Source of the DNA: Curtobacterium sp. ER1/6
GTDB taxonomy: Bacteria; Actinomycetota; Actinomycetes; Actinomycetales; Microbacteriaceae
Reading direction: 5' to 3'
DNA length: 64,000 nt
NCBI RefSeq assembly: GCF_001742745.1
Contig: NZ_MJAK01000002.1
Span: 338,846 to 402,845 of the forward strand
The position numbers and the translations under genes were made by a program. Below, piece by piece: positions 18,640 to 27,526 of this stretch. The first letter of the stretch is position 1, and each line of letters begins with the position of its first letter. Below the pieces are notes generated by a model, which had not been told where the DNA came from, searched no databases, and worked only from the letters and a program-made list of their open reading frames with translations.

Positions 18640-19884
18640 TCAGGACAGTGGACGGAACTCGACGCCCTCGAGCGTCTCCGTGTCCGCCCGGACGGACGCG
18701 AATGCGTCGAACCCCTGCTCGACGAGTCCGGCGAGCTGGTTCTTGGTGTTCTTCACCCGGCGTTCGAGCCGGACCCGACGGTGCGACCGGAGCGCCTCGT
18801 CCTTGAGCGCGGCGAGTCGGACGGGGTCGACGTCCTTGTCGTAGACGAGCACGACGGCGTCGGACTCGGCCGACTCCGGCAGCGTGACGAGGTCGACGAG
18901 CCGCTCGAACCCGAGCGAGAACCCGACTGCCGGGACGTCCTGGCCGAGGAAGCGCCCGATCATGCCGTCGTAGCGACCGCCGCCGCCGAGGCTGTACCCG
19001 AAGTCCGGGTGCGCCACCTCGAAGATCGTGCCCGTGTAGTAGCCCATGCCGCGGACCAGGGTGGGGTCGAAGCGCAGGTCGGCCCCGGGCAGCGCGTCGC
19101 GGAGGCGCAGGAGGTCGGCGAACGCCTCGGCGTCGAGCCACTCGGCGTCGGCGACGGAGGACCAGTCGGCGGCCTCGAGCGACCGGATCGTGTCCTCGAG
19201 CCCGGGCAGCTCGGCGCCGGTGGTCTCGCGCAGTTCGGCGGCGACCCCGTCCGGCCCGATCTTGTCGAGCTTGTCGACCGTGATGAGGGCACGCTCCGCG
19301 GCGGCGGGGTCGACGATGCCCCACGACCCGAGCAGCGCCGTCAGGATCCGCCGGTCGTTGATCCGGATGGTCGTGCCCGCGATGCCGAGGGCGTCGAGGG
19401 CCGCGGTCGTCGCGCTGATCAGCTCGATCTCGGCGAGCTGCCCGGGCTCGCCGAGCACGTCGATGTCGCACTGCACGAACTGGCGGTAGCGCCCCTTCTG
19501 CGGACGCTCGGCGCGCCACACGGGTGCGATCTGCACCGCCCGGAACACCGACGGGAGCTCGGCACGGTGCGAGGCGTAGAAGCGGGCGAGCGGGACGGTG
19601 AGGTCGAACCGGAGCCCGAGGTCTGCGAGGTCGAGCGGAGCCTCGGCACGGCGCACGTCGTCCGTCGTGAGCCCGCGCTTCATCACGGCGAACGCGAGCT
19701 TCTCGTTGTCGCCGCCGAGGCCGGAGTGCAGGCGGGCGGCCTCCTCGACGACCGGCGTCTCGATCTCGTCGAACCCGTGCTGCGCGTACACGCCGCGGAT
19801 GACTCCGAGGACGTGCTCCCGTCGTGCCTTGTCCGCGGGGAGGTGGTCTCGCATGCCACGGGGGGCCGTCACGGTGGTCGCCAT
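18640..19884 (-). CDS. hisS: histidine--tRNA ligase
   Basis: Class II aminoacyl-tRNA synthetase of 414 residues. Visible are the N-terminal PRGMRDHLP, class II motif 2 region (VWRAERPQKGRYRQFVQCDID), the HisRS-specific LVRGMGYYTGTIFEV and class II motif 3 region VGFSLGFERL, followed by the anticodon-binding alpha/beta domain (about 325-414). The ATG at 19884 is used; CAGGAT lies 6 nt before it, so it too may be leaderless. A candidate small RNA is read away from its promoter region on the other strand. Confidence 0.97.
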   Translation of the reverse strand: MATTVTAPRGMRDHLPADKARREHVLGVIRGVYAQHGFDEIETPVVEEAARLHSGLGGDNEKLAFAVMKRGLTTDDVRRAEAPLDLADLGLRFDLTVPLARFYASHRAELPSVFRAVQIAPVWRAERPQKGRYRQFVQCDIDVLGEPGQLAEIELISATTAALDALGIAGTTIRINDRRILTALLGSWGIVDPAAAERALITVDKLDKIGPDGVAAELRETTGAELPGLEDTIRSLEAADWSSVADAEWLDAEAFADLLRLRDALPGADLRFDPTLVRGMGYYTGTIFEVAHPDFGYSLGGGGRYDGMIGRFLGQDVPAVGFSLGFERLVDLVTLPESAESDAVVLVYDKDVDPVRLAALKDEALRSHRRVRLERRVKNTKNQLAGLVEQGFDAFASVRADTETLEGVEFRPLS

Positions 19885-19915
19885 GCGCCAATCCTGCCAG
19901 AACGCACCGGACCGC

Positions 19916-19944
19916 TTGCACGCGTGCCGGCACGCTGATACATT
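19916..19944 (+). promoter_or_regulatory. strong promoter of a candidate small RNA
   Basis: TTGCAC (19916-19921), exactly 17 nt, then TACATT (19939-19944): one of the best consensus matches in the window. The spacer contains a perfect 14-nt palindrome, GCGTGCCGGCACGC (19922-19935), which could be a regulator site. Confidence 0.6.
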
Positions 19945-19950
19945 GGATGC

Positions 19951-20119
19951 AGAACCTCGGTTCGGTGGTCTCCTGATCCGATCACCGGGCCGTTCGCGGG
20001 GCCGGTGTGCTGCAACGGGGTCCCGCGGTTCGGGCGGGTATCCCTGCCGACGTGACTTCCCTGGCACGTCGTCACCCGCTCGCGGGCACCCTCCTTTTTC
20101 GGGTTGGGAGGGTGCCCGC
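19951..20119 (+). ncRNA. candidate small structured RNA
   Basis: Downstream of the strong plus-strand promoter no credible reading frame follows, but a series of hairpins does: ACCTCGGTTCGGTGGT, CACCGG with CCGGTG around GCCGTTCGCGGGG, GACGTG with CACGTC, and a last 13-bp hairpin with a T-run. The genes on both sides (hisS, mazG) are on the minus strand, so this transcript would be independent of them. It does not contain the conserved loop of signal recognition particle RNA or the C-runs of 6C RNA. Length would be about 150-170 nt. Inferred only. Confidence 0.4.
20082..20119. terminator. hairpin between the candidate RNA and mazG
   Basis: Perfect 13-bp stem (20082-20094 with 20107-20119) and a 12-nt loop that contains five T on the plus strand. 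It lies 15 bp beyond the mazG stop codon and can serve both converging transcripts. Confidence 0.65.
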
Positions 20120-20133
20120 TCTCCTGACCTCGA

Positions 20134-20784
20134 TCACCCGGGATCCCCCGCACGCCCGACCTCCTCGAGCCGCGCCACCGCCGCACGCAGGCCGCGCACG
20201 GGATCGATCCCCGCCGCCCGCGCCGCCGCGACCTGCTCCAGCATCGCGCTCCCCCACGCCTCGTCTCGGCCCTCCTGCTCGCGGCCCGCCCCGACCGCAG
20301 CGCCGACGACCGCCTCCGCGTCACCCCGCTCCTCGAGCCGCTCGAGCAGCTTGACAGCCCGCTCCAACGGCGGCATCGCGCGGGGCACACCGTCGAACAC
20401 GCTCGTCCGCGCGGCCTTCTCCGCCGCCTTCGCCGCTCGCCAGACCCGGACGACCTCCTCCTCGGTGTCGGCGTGCTCGTCGCCGAACACGTGCGGGTGC
20501 CGGCGGACCATCTTGTCCCGGACCTCGGCGGCGACGTCCTCGAGGTCGAAGCGCCCGGCCGCCGCGGCGATCCCGGCGTGCAGGACCACCTGGTAGAGCA
20601 CGTCGCCGAGCTCCTCGCGGATCTCGGCGTCGTCCCCCGAGTCGATCGCGTCGACGAGCTCGTACGACTCCTCCACCGCGTACCGCGCGAGCGACGCGTG
20701 CGTCTGGGCTCGGTTCCACACGCACCCGCCCTCGGGAGCGAGCAGGCGGTCGACGACTTCGACGAGGTCCGGTACGGCGGTCAT
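20134..20784 (-). CDS. mazG: MazG family nucleoside triphosphate pyrophosphohydrolase
   Basis: Housecleaning enzyme that hydrolyses (d)NTPs to the monophosphate and pyrophosphate. The metal-binding pattern EE-xx-E...E-xx-D is present as E38, E39, E42 and E58, D61. At 216 aa it is a single-domain form extended by a helical C-terminus; E. coli MazG has two domains. One oddity: the family segment GCPWD is here GCVWN (residues 20-24), losing both the Pro and the Asp. The ATG at 20784 has GACGGG directly before it. No toxin gene is adjacent. Confidence 0.88.
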   Translation of the reverse strand: MTAVPDLVEVVDRLLAPEGGCVWNRAQTHASLARYAVEESYELVDAIDSGDDAEIREELGDVLYQVVLHAGIAAAAGRFDLEDVAAEVRDKMVRRHPHVFGDEHADTEEEVVRVWRAAKAAEKAARTSVFDGVPRAMPPLERAVKLLERLEERGDAEAVVGAAVGAGREQEGRDEAWGSAMLEQVAAARAAGIDPVRGLRAAVARLEEVGRAGDPG

Positions 20785-20883
20785 CCCGTCATGCTGGCAC
20801 GCAGCCCGCTCCGGTACCCTGGACGGGGTGTGTCGGGAAGTCTGGTCGACGGTCCGTCGTCCGTACCCGGAACCTGGAGAACC

Positions 20884-22062
20884 GTGCAGGCGCTCGTCCG
20901 CTCGCCCCGCTTCAGCGCCATCGCGCTGCTCACCGCCGCCGTCCTCGGCCTGATCGTCGCGAACTCCGCGCTCGGGCCCGGCCTCGAACGGCTCCTCGAC
21001 GCCCATTCGCCGTGGGACGCCGTCGGTCTCGACCTCTCCGTCTCGCACTGGATCAGTGACGGTCTGCTCGCCGTCTTCTTCCTCCTGGTCGCCATCGAGC
21101 TGAAGCAGGAGGTCGTCGACGGTGAGCTGTCGAACCCGAAGAGCGCCGTCATCCCGGCGATCGCGGCGGTCGGCGGGGTGATCGTCCCGGCGGTGGTGTT
21201 CCTGGTGGTCACGACGGGCACCCCGTACCAGCACGGCTGGCCGATCCCGACCGCCACGGACATCGCCTTCGCCCTCGGGGTCCTCGCGGTGTTCGGCCGC
21301 GGACTGCCGTCGACCGTGCGGGTGTTCCTGCTCGCCCTCGCGGTGCTCGACGACCTCATCGCCATCGTCATCATCGCCGTGGTCTTCGCGCACGGCACGG
21401 ACCTCACCGCCCTCGGCGGCGCGGCGGTCGCCCTGCTCGTCTTCGCCGTCCTCGGTCGGCTGCTCCGCCCCGGCCGCGCCGGTCAGGGGTGGGTCATCGC
21501 CGCGATGGTGCTCGTCGGCCTCGTCACGTGGTGGCTCGTGTACCACTCGGGCGTGCACGCGACGATCGCCGGTGTCGCCCTCGGTCTGGTGCTCCCCCGA
21601 CGCCCCGGGCACACGCTGCACGAGCGGGTCGAGCCGTGGTCGAACGCGGTCGTGCTGCCGGTCTTCGCGTTCGCCTCGGCCGCCGTGGTGGTCCCGAGCG
21701 TGGGGCTCGGCGAGCTGTCCCCGACGTTCTGGGCGGTCGTGCTCGCGCTGCCGGTCGGCAAGGTGATCGGCATCACGCTCTTCGGCTCGGTCGCGACGCG
21801 CATCTTCCGGGCACCGGGCCGCTCGACGCTGTCGTTCGGGTCGATCGTCACCGTCGGTGTCCTCGGCGGGATCGGGTTCACGGTGTCGCTGCTCATGAAC
21901 GAACTGGCCTTCGCCCGGAACGAGGAGGTCCTCGACGAGGGCGTCCTCGCCGTGCTGGTCGGATCCGGCATCGCGATGATCGCGTCGGCGGTCGTCGTCA
22001 GCCTTCGCGCGCGGCGGTACCGGGCGCGTCGCGAGCTCTCCGAGGCGGAGGCGACCGAGTAG
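20884..22062 (+). CDS. nhaA: Na+/H+ antiporter NhaA
   Basis: Inner membrane antiporter exporting Na+ in exchange for protons, used for pH and salt homeostasis. The paired aspartates that bind the ion are D156 and D157 in AVLDDLIA, and the conserved ATDIAFALGVL segment precedes them (about 124-134). Length (392 aa) and about 12 helices fit the family; the C-terminus is short and charged. The GTG at 20884 follows GGAGAACC. A likely -10 box, TACCCT, is at 20815-20820, giving a leader of about 55 nt. The gene converges on mfd, separated by palindrome C. Confidence 0.95.
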   Translation: MQALVRSPRFSAIALLTAAVLGLIVANSALGPGLERLLDAHSPWDAVGLDLSVSHWISDGLLAVFFLLVAIELKQEVVDGELSNPKSAVIPAIAAVGGVIVPAVVFLVVTTGTPYQHGWPIPTATDIAFALGVLAVFGRGLPSTVRVFLLALAVLDDLIAIVIIAVVFAHGTDLTALGGAAVALLVFAVLGRLLRPGRAGQGWVIAAMVLVGLVTWWLVYHSGVHATIAGVALGLVLPRRPGHTLHERVEPWSNAVVLPVFAFASAAVVVPSVGLGELSPTFWAVVLALPVGKVIGITLFGSVATRIFRAPGRSTLSFGSIVTVGVLGGIGFTVSLLMNELAFARNEEVLDEGVLAVLVGSGIAMIASAVVVSLRARRYRARRELSEAEATE

Positions 22063-22080
22063 GTCGGGGCGCAACGACAC

Positions 22081-22128
22081 GACGGTCGGGAGGCGCGGTG
22101 CCGGCTGACACCGCGCCTCCCGTCCGTC
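22081..22128. repeat. dispersed palindrome, copy C
   Basis: 20-bp stem with one mismatch (22081-22100 with 22109-22128) and an 8-nt loop between converging nhaA and mfd. Core GGACGGGAGGC on one arm continued by GCGGTG, as in copy E. Confidence 0.85.
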
Positions 22129-22141
22129 GGGTGGTCGCCGC

Positions 22142-25100
22142 TCAGGCGGCGGGCGTCTCCGCCGGGGCCTTCGAGGCCCCGTAGACCGCCGTCAGGATGC
22201 TCTCCACCCACTCGATGAGCCCGGCGTCGGGCAGGGACTCGCCGTGCGGCTTCGGCAGCGGGATGCTCGCGGCGTCCTGCTGCGGGAACCAGCGTGCGCC
22301 CGGGTACATCCGCTTGAGCCGGACCTGCGCCGAGTCGGCGAGCTCCTTGCCCGCCACGCGGAGGTTCGACCCCATCACGACCACGTCGGACAGGCCGACC
22401 TGCTGCGCCATGCGGCGGAGCCGGGAGACCTCGACGAGGGTGAGGACGGCCTGCGGCGGCTGCCCGTAGCGGTCGGTGAGCTCGTCGAGCACCATGTCGA
22501 TCGCCTCGGGCTGTGCAGCCGGGGCCGATGCGGCCGACAGCTTCTGGTACGCCTCGAGCCGGAGCCGCTCGGACTCGACGTAGTCCTCGGGGATGTGCGC
22601 GTCGACCGGGATCTCGAGCCGGAGCTCGGTCTGGCCCTCGGCGACGTCGCCGCGGAACTGCGACACCGCCTCGCCGATCATGCGGAGGTACAGGTCGAAA
22701 CCGACCCCGGCGATGTGCCCGGACTGCTCGCCGCCGAGCAGGTTGCCCGCGCCGCGGATCTCGAGGTCCTTCATGGCGACCTGCATGCCCGCGCCGAGCT
22801 CGTTGTTCGCGGCGATGGTCTCGAGCCGGTCCTGTGCGGTCTCGGACAGCGGCTTGTCGGCGTCGTAGAGGAAGTACGCGTACCCGCGCTCACGACCACG
22901 CCCGACGCGACCGCGCAGCTGGTGCAGCTGCGACAGGCCGTACTTGTCGGCCTTGTCGATGATGAGCGTGTTGGCGTTCGCGATGTCCAGTCCGGTCTCG
23001 ACGATCGTGGTCGACACGAGGACGTCGAACTTCCGCTCCCAGAAGTCGACCATGACCTGCTCGAGGGTGCCCTCGGACATCTGCCCGTGCGCGACCTGGA
23101 TGCGGGCGTCCGGCACGATCTCGGCGAGGTGCGACGCGACCGACTGGATGTCCTTCACGCGGTTGTGCACGTAGAAGACCTGCCCCTCGCGGAGGAGCTC
23201 GCGGCGGATCGCGGCGGCGACCTGCAGGTCCGACTGCGGGCCGACGAAGGTCAGGATCGGGTGGCGGTCCTCCGGCGGGGTCGCCAGCGTCGACATCTCG
23301 CGGATGCCGGTGACCGCCATCTCGAGCGACCGCGGGATCGGCGTCGCGGACATGGCCAGGACGTCGACGTTGGTCTTGAGCTTCTTGAGCTGGTCCTTGT
23401 GCTCGACACCGAAGCGCTGCTCCTCGTCGATGATCACGAGGCCGACGTCCTTGAACGCGATGTTCTGCGACAGGATCCGGTGCGTGCCGATGACGATGTC
23501 GACGGTGCCGTCGGCGAGCCCGGCGATCGTCTCCTTCGACTCCTTCTCGCTCTGGAAGCGGCTCAGCGCGCGCAGGTGCACGGGAAACCCGGCGAAGCGC
23601 TCCTGGAACGTCTCCATGTGCTGGCGCACGAGCAGGGTCGTCGGCACGAGGACCGCGACCTGCTTGCCGTCCTGCACCGCCTTGAACGCCGCGCGGATCG
23701 CGACCTCGGTCTTGCCGTAGCCGACGTCGCCGGAGAGCAGGCGGTCCATCGGGATGGGGCTCTCCATGTCGCGCTTGATCTCGTCGATCGTGGTGAGCTG
23801 GTCGGCGGTCTCGGCGAACGGGAACGCCTCCTCGAGCTCGCGCTGCCACGGAGTGTCGGGCCCGAACGCGTGGCCCTTCGACGCCATGCGCGCGGAGTAG
23901 AGCTTCACGAGGTCGACGGCGATGTCGCGGACTGCCTTGCGCGCCTTCGACTTCGCCGCGGACCAGTCCGACCCGCCCATCTTCGACAGGTTCGGGTTCT
24001 CGCCACCGACGTACCGCGAGAGCTGGTCGAGCTGGTCGGTCGGCACGAAGAGCTTGTCGCCCGGGTAGTTCCGCTTCGACGGCGCGTACTCGAGCACGAG
24101 GTACTCCCGCTGCGTCTTCACGGCGTTGCGGCCGCCGGAGCTGACCTCGCGGGAGACCAGCTCGACGAACTTGCCGATGCCGTGGGTGTTGTGCACGACG
24201 ACGTCGCCCGGCTTCAGCTGCAGCGGGTCGACGACGTTCTTGCGGCGACCGGCGAGCTTCTTGACCGTGCGGGCGCCCTGCTGGACGCTGCGGCCGTAGA
24301 ACTCGGCCTCGCTGAGCAGCGCGATCCGCGGGTCGGGGGTGGCGAAGCCGGCCTCGACGGAGGCCGTCGTGACGATCACGACGCCCGGCTCCGGCGGTGC
24401 CGTGAGGTCCTCGGCACGCGCGGCGACACCGGCGTCGGCGAGTACCTGGACCGCGCGCTCGACGAGTCCCTTGCCCTGCGCCGTCACGACGACGCCCCAC
24501 CCGTCGTCGACGAGGTGCTTGACGTGCTCGACGGCGCCGTCCGCGCTGCCCGCGAAGCTCGGGATGGCCTCGGCGCGAACGCGGATGTACTCACCGGCCT
24601 CCGCGGCGGCCTCGGCGTCGCTGAGCACGCGGTCCCGGTCGCCCTCGTCGAGTCCGGAGTCGAACGGCGTCACCGTCCACCAGGTGCGCTGGCCGCGGGT
24701 GTTCTTGAGCTGCTGCACGGACAGGAAGTTGCCCGCGTCGAGGTCGATGGGCGCCTGTGCCCCCGCGACCGCAGCGCTCCAGGCGGCCTGCAGGAACTCG
24801 GTGTTCGTCTCGGCGAGGCTGTGCGCGCGCCCGGCGACACGCTCGGGCGAGAGGACCGCGATCGTCGCGGCGTCGGGCAGGTACGTGGTGATCGGCACGA
24901 GGTCCTGCACGAGCGCCGGCGCGAGGGACTCCATGCCCTCGACCGGGATGCCCTCGGCGATCTTCGCCAGCATCTGGGACAGGTTCGGGAACTCGTGGAG
25001 CATCTCGCGGGCCCGCTGCTGGACGTCGTCGCTGAGCAGGAGCTCGCGGGACGCGGTGAGCTCGACCGACCCGAGGTCGTCGTCGGTGGTGCGCTGGTCG

Positions 25101-25753
25101 GCCACCGAGAACGCCTTGATCGCCTCGATCTCGTCGCCGAAGAAGTCGACGCGCACGGGGTGGTCGGCACCCGGGGGGAAGACGTCGAGGATGCCGCCGC
25201 GGACCGCGAACTCACCGCGACGGGTGACGAGGTCGACGCGGGCGTACGCGAGGTCGACGAGCTGCGACGCGATCTGCGCGAGGTCGTTGCCGCGCGAGTC
25301 GGTCCGGAGGGCCACCGGCGCGAGCGACGTCAGGTTGCCGGCGATCGGCTGCAGCGCGGCCCGCACGCTCGCGACGACGACGGTCGTGCGACGGTCGGCC
25401 GGGTCGGCGTCCTGCCACGCCGCGAGCTTCCGGAGCGTCGCGATGCGGGTGCCGACGGTCTGCGCGCTCGGGCTGAGGCGCTCGTGCGGCAGGGTCTCCC
25501 ACGCGGGGAACTCGAGGACCTCGGCATCGGGCACGGTGCACGTCAGCGCGCCGCGGACCGCCTCGGCCTCGCGCCCGGTGGCCGTGACGACGAACAGGCA
25601 CTGGGGACCGCCGCGCTCGGCGAGCAGGGCGCCGAGCAGCGGGACGCGCAGGCCGTCGACGACGGAGAAGTCGGCGTCACGCGCGGCGGCGCGGAGGACA
25701 CGATCGAACGCGGAGGCGCGCGAGAGCGCAGGGATGATGCCCGAGATCGTCAC
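22142..25753 (-). CDS. mfd: transcription-repair coupling factor
   Basis: Large SF2 translocase (1203 aa) that removes stalled RNA polymerase at DNA lesions and recruits UvrA. Order of domains: a UvrB-like N-terminal module, the RNA polymerase interaction domain beginning PGDVVVHNTHGIGKFVEL, the translocase with Walker A GDVGYGKTE and DEEQRFG as motif II, the motif VI region QLRGRVGR, and a C-terminal TRCF domain. The GTG at 25753 lies 7 nt after a TACCAT box (25761-25766), so it is probably leaderless. It is monocistronic and spans 3.6 kb without frame problems. Confidence 0.97.
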   Translation of the reverse strand: MTISGIIPALSRASAFDRVLRAAARDADFSVVDGLRVPLLGALLAERGGPQCLFVVTATGREAEAVRGALTCTVPDAEVLEFPAWETLPHERLSPSAQTVGTRIATLRKLAAWQDADPADRRTTVVVASVRAALQPIAGNLTSLAPVALRTDSRGNDLAQIASQLVDLAYARVDLVTRRGEFAVRGGILDVFPPGADHPVRVDFFGDEIEAIKAFSVADQRTTDDDLGSVELTASRELLLSDDVQQRAREMLHEFPNLSQMLAKIAEGIPVEGMESLAPALVQDLVPITTYLPDAATIAVLSPERVAGRAHSLAETNTEFLQAAWSAAVAGAQAPIDLDAGNFLSVQQLKNTRGQRTWWTVTPFDSGLDEGDRDRVLSDAEAAAEAGEYIRVRAEAIPSFAGSADGAVEHVKHLVDDGWGVVVTAQGKGLVERAVQVLADAGVAARAEDLTAPPEPGVVIVTTASVEAGFATPDPRIALLSEAEFYGRSVQQGARTVKKLAGRRKNVVDPLQLKPGDVVVHNTHGIGKFVELVSREVSSGGRNAVKTQREYLVLEYAPSKRNYPGDKLFVPTDQLDQLSRYVGGENPNLSKMGGSDWSAAKSKARKAVRDIAVDLVKLYSARMASKGHAFGPDTPWQRELEEAFPFAETADQLTTIDEIKRDMESPIPMDRLLSGDVGYGKTEVAIRAAFKAVQDGKQVAVLVPTTLLVRQHMETFQERFAGFPVHLRALSRFQSEKESKETIAGLADGTVDIVIGTHRILSQNIAFKDVGLVIIDEEQRFGVEHKDQLKKLKTNVDVLAMSATPIPRSLEMAVTGIREMSTLATPPEDRHPILTFVGPQSDLQVAAAIRRELLREGQVFYVHNRVKDIQSVASHLAEIVPDARIQVAHGQMSEGTLEQVMVDFWERKFDVLVSTTIVETGLDIANANTLIIDKADKYGLSQLHQLRGRVGRGRERGYAYFLYDADKPLSETAQDRLETIAANNELGAGMQVAMKDLEIRGAGNLLGGEQSGHIAGVGFDLYLRMIGEAVSQFRGDVAEGQTELRLEIPVDAHIPEDYVESERLRLEAYQKLSAASAPAAQPEAIDMVLDELTDRYGQPPQAVLTLVEVSRLRRMAQQVGLSDVVVMGSNLRVAGKELADSAQVRLKRMYPGARWFPQQDAASIPLPKPHGESLPDAGLIEWVESILTAVYGASKAPAETPAA

Positions 25754-25828
25754 TCAGACGATGGTACCGGCGGCGTCCGACACGCGGTTCGGCGTGCGCG
25801 GCCGGCGAACACGGGCCGCGCACGTCGG

Positions 25829-27346
25829 TCAGCTGCGGCGGCGACGCCGCAGCAGGAGGCCGGCCGCGACGAGGACCGCGGCGGCGAGCAGCGCAGGGGC
25901 GAGCGGGGTCGCACCGGTCCACGCGAGGGAGCCACGGTCGGGTCCGGCGGCCGTGTCGCTGCCGGTGGCCGCGGGGTCGGCTGCCGGTCGGCGGGGAGGC
26001 GCGGTGCCGGTGTCCGCGCCGCCCGCGGTCTCCGAGGGGGTCGCCCCGGGGCCGGGGGCCGCCGTGGGGGCGCCGGTCGGGTCCGGTCGCGGGGCGCTCG
26101 TGGGGCCGGTGGTCGCCGTCGGCGACGGTGCGACGGTGGCCGTCGGCGTCGCGGTCGCCTGCGCCGTCGGGGTCAGGGTCAGGGCCGGCTCCGGGGTCAG
26201 GGTCGGCGTCGGGGTCGGGGTCGGGGTGGTCGGCGGATCGGTGGGACCCGACGTCGGAGCCGGGGTCAGGATCGGCTCCGACGTCGGGAGTGGGGTCGGA
26301 TCGGGGGTCGGCGCGACCGTCGCGGTCGAGTCGGCCGTCGGGTCGGGGACCGGCGTGCCCGTGGCGGTGGGCTCGGTCGTCGCGGTCGGGCTCGGGACGG
26401 CGACCTCGCGACCGGAGGACGCGGCCGTCACGATCCGCTGCCGGTTGTAGTCCGCGACGACGAGCGTCCGGTCCGGTCCGACCGTCACGGCGGTCGGGTT
26501 TGCCAGCGTCGATCCGTCCGGAGCCGTCGAGAACGCCGCGGTCCACGCACCGGCTGTCCGTGCCCAGACCACACCGTGTCCGTTGTCCACCGCGAAGACG
26601 TCGGCCCCGTCGACGGCGACACCGCGGAGCCTCGACTGCGCGTCCCCCGGGAAGCCGAGTGCCGTGGCGGTCCCCGTCGCACGGTCGACCTGCCAGACCT
26701 CGTCGGTCCCGGCGTCCGTCACGGTGAGCGTCCGGCCGTCGGACGACACCGCGACGCCGCTCGGGTCGGTCCACGGCCCGGCCACCGTCGTCCACGCGTC
26801 GGAGCCGATTCCGGCGGTGAAGAGCGAGCCGCTCCCCGGGACCGCTGCGAACACGGTCGTGTCCGACACCGCGAGCTCGGACACCGCTCGGCGGACGGGC
26901 GGCGCCGTGCGGGAGAGGACGCGACCGTCGGCGTCGAGCACGGCGAGTGCGGGACGACCGGCTTCGGCCACGACGATCCGACCGTCCGCGGTGGTCGTGA
27001 CCGCCGAGGGGTTCCACAGGTCACCACGGCCGGTCCCGAAGGGCGCGACCACGCTCCAGGTGCCGTCGACCGCGCGGCGCAGCAGCCCGTTCGCCGAGAA
27101 GTCCGCGAGGAGCAGCGACCCGTCGGCGGCCCGGTGCACGTCGTTCGGTGCACCGAATCGCGTTGCGACCGGGGGCGCGGCGGTCTCCGCGCTCGTCGGG
27201 GTCCAGGTCTCGGTGGCGGCGACCGCGCCGTCCTGCGTGAGGATCGAGGCCAGTCCGACCGCGATGACCGCGATCGCCGCGGGCACCACGCCCACGGCTG
27301 CCCGGAGTCGCGGTGTCGGTCGTTCCCGGTGCGGTGCTGGTCCCAC
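25829..27346 (-). CDS. secreted cell-wall anchored protein with propeller-like domain
   Basis: 505 residues in four parts: a signal peptide (hydrophobic about 15-35, ending VAATET); a region of about 270 residues with repeating motifs such as P-xx-V-xxx-ADG-xx-LVAD, like NHL-type beta-propeller blades; a Thr/Pro/Ala-rich stalk of about 150 residues; and a C-terminal sorting signal LAWTG followed by a hydrophobic helix and RRRRR. LAXTG is the pattern cut by class E sortases of actinobacteria. No sortase gene lies in the window. The ligand of the propeller is unknown. The GTG at 27346 has GAGGGGGA upstream. Confidence 0.85.
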   Translation of the reverse strand: MGPAPHRERPTPRLRAAVGVVPAAIAVIAVGLASILTQDGAVAATETWTPTSAETAAPPVATRFGAPNDVHRAADGSLLLADFSANGLLRRAVDGTWSVVAPFGTGRGDLWNPSAVTTTADGRIVVAEAGRPALAVLDADGRVLSRTAPPVRRAVSELAVSDTTVFAAVPGSGSLFTAGIGSDAWTTVAGPWTDPSGVAVSSDGRTLTVTDAGTDEVWQVDRATGTATALGFPGDAQSRLRGVAVDGADVFAVDNGHGVVWARTAGAWTAAFSTAPDGSTLANPTAVTVGPDRTLVVADYNRQRIVTAASSGREVAVPSPTATTEPTATGTPVPDPTADSTATVAPTPDPTPLPTSEPILTPAPTSGPTDPPTTPTPTPTPTLTPEPALTLTPTAQATATPTATVAPSPTATTGPTSAPRPDPTGAPTAAPGPGATPSETAGGADTGTAPPRRPAADPAATGSDTAAGPDRGSLAWTGATPLAPALLAAAVLVAAGLLLRRRRRS

Positions 27347-27526
27347 GGTCGTCCCCCTCGTCGGGGACGGTCTCCCCGCGGCGAACCTACCGACCGACGG
27401 GGTACGGGGTGGTCCCCCACTTCGGGGACCACGCGCCGACCGGACAGCGGCCCGGCGACGGGGCCGTCACGCGCCGGGCGGTGCGCCGCGTGGCGGAGGT
27501 GGGGCGTGCCTCCCGGCCGGGAACCG

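Noticed and set aside
19951..20119. The candidate RNA as signal recognition particle RNA, 6C RNA or tmRNA
   Set aside because: The conserved GGAAGCAGC loop, the C-rich loops and a tRNA-like end are all missing.
20007..20354. A plus-strand frame starting inside the candidate small RNA
   Set aside because: It crosses a strong hairpin and then runs antisense to mazG; the translation is Pro/Arg/Ala-rich without family features.
20134..20784. mazG as the antitoxin-side gene of a MazEF-like system
   Set aside because: No toxin-sized gene lies beside it; the neighbours are hisS, a non-coding stretch and nhaA.
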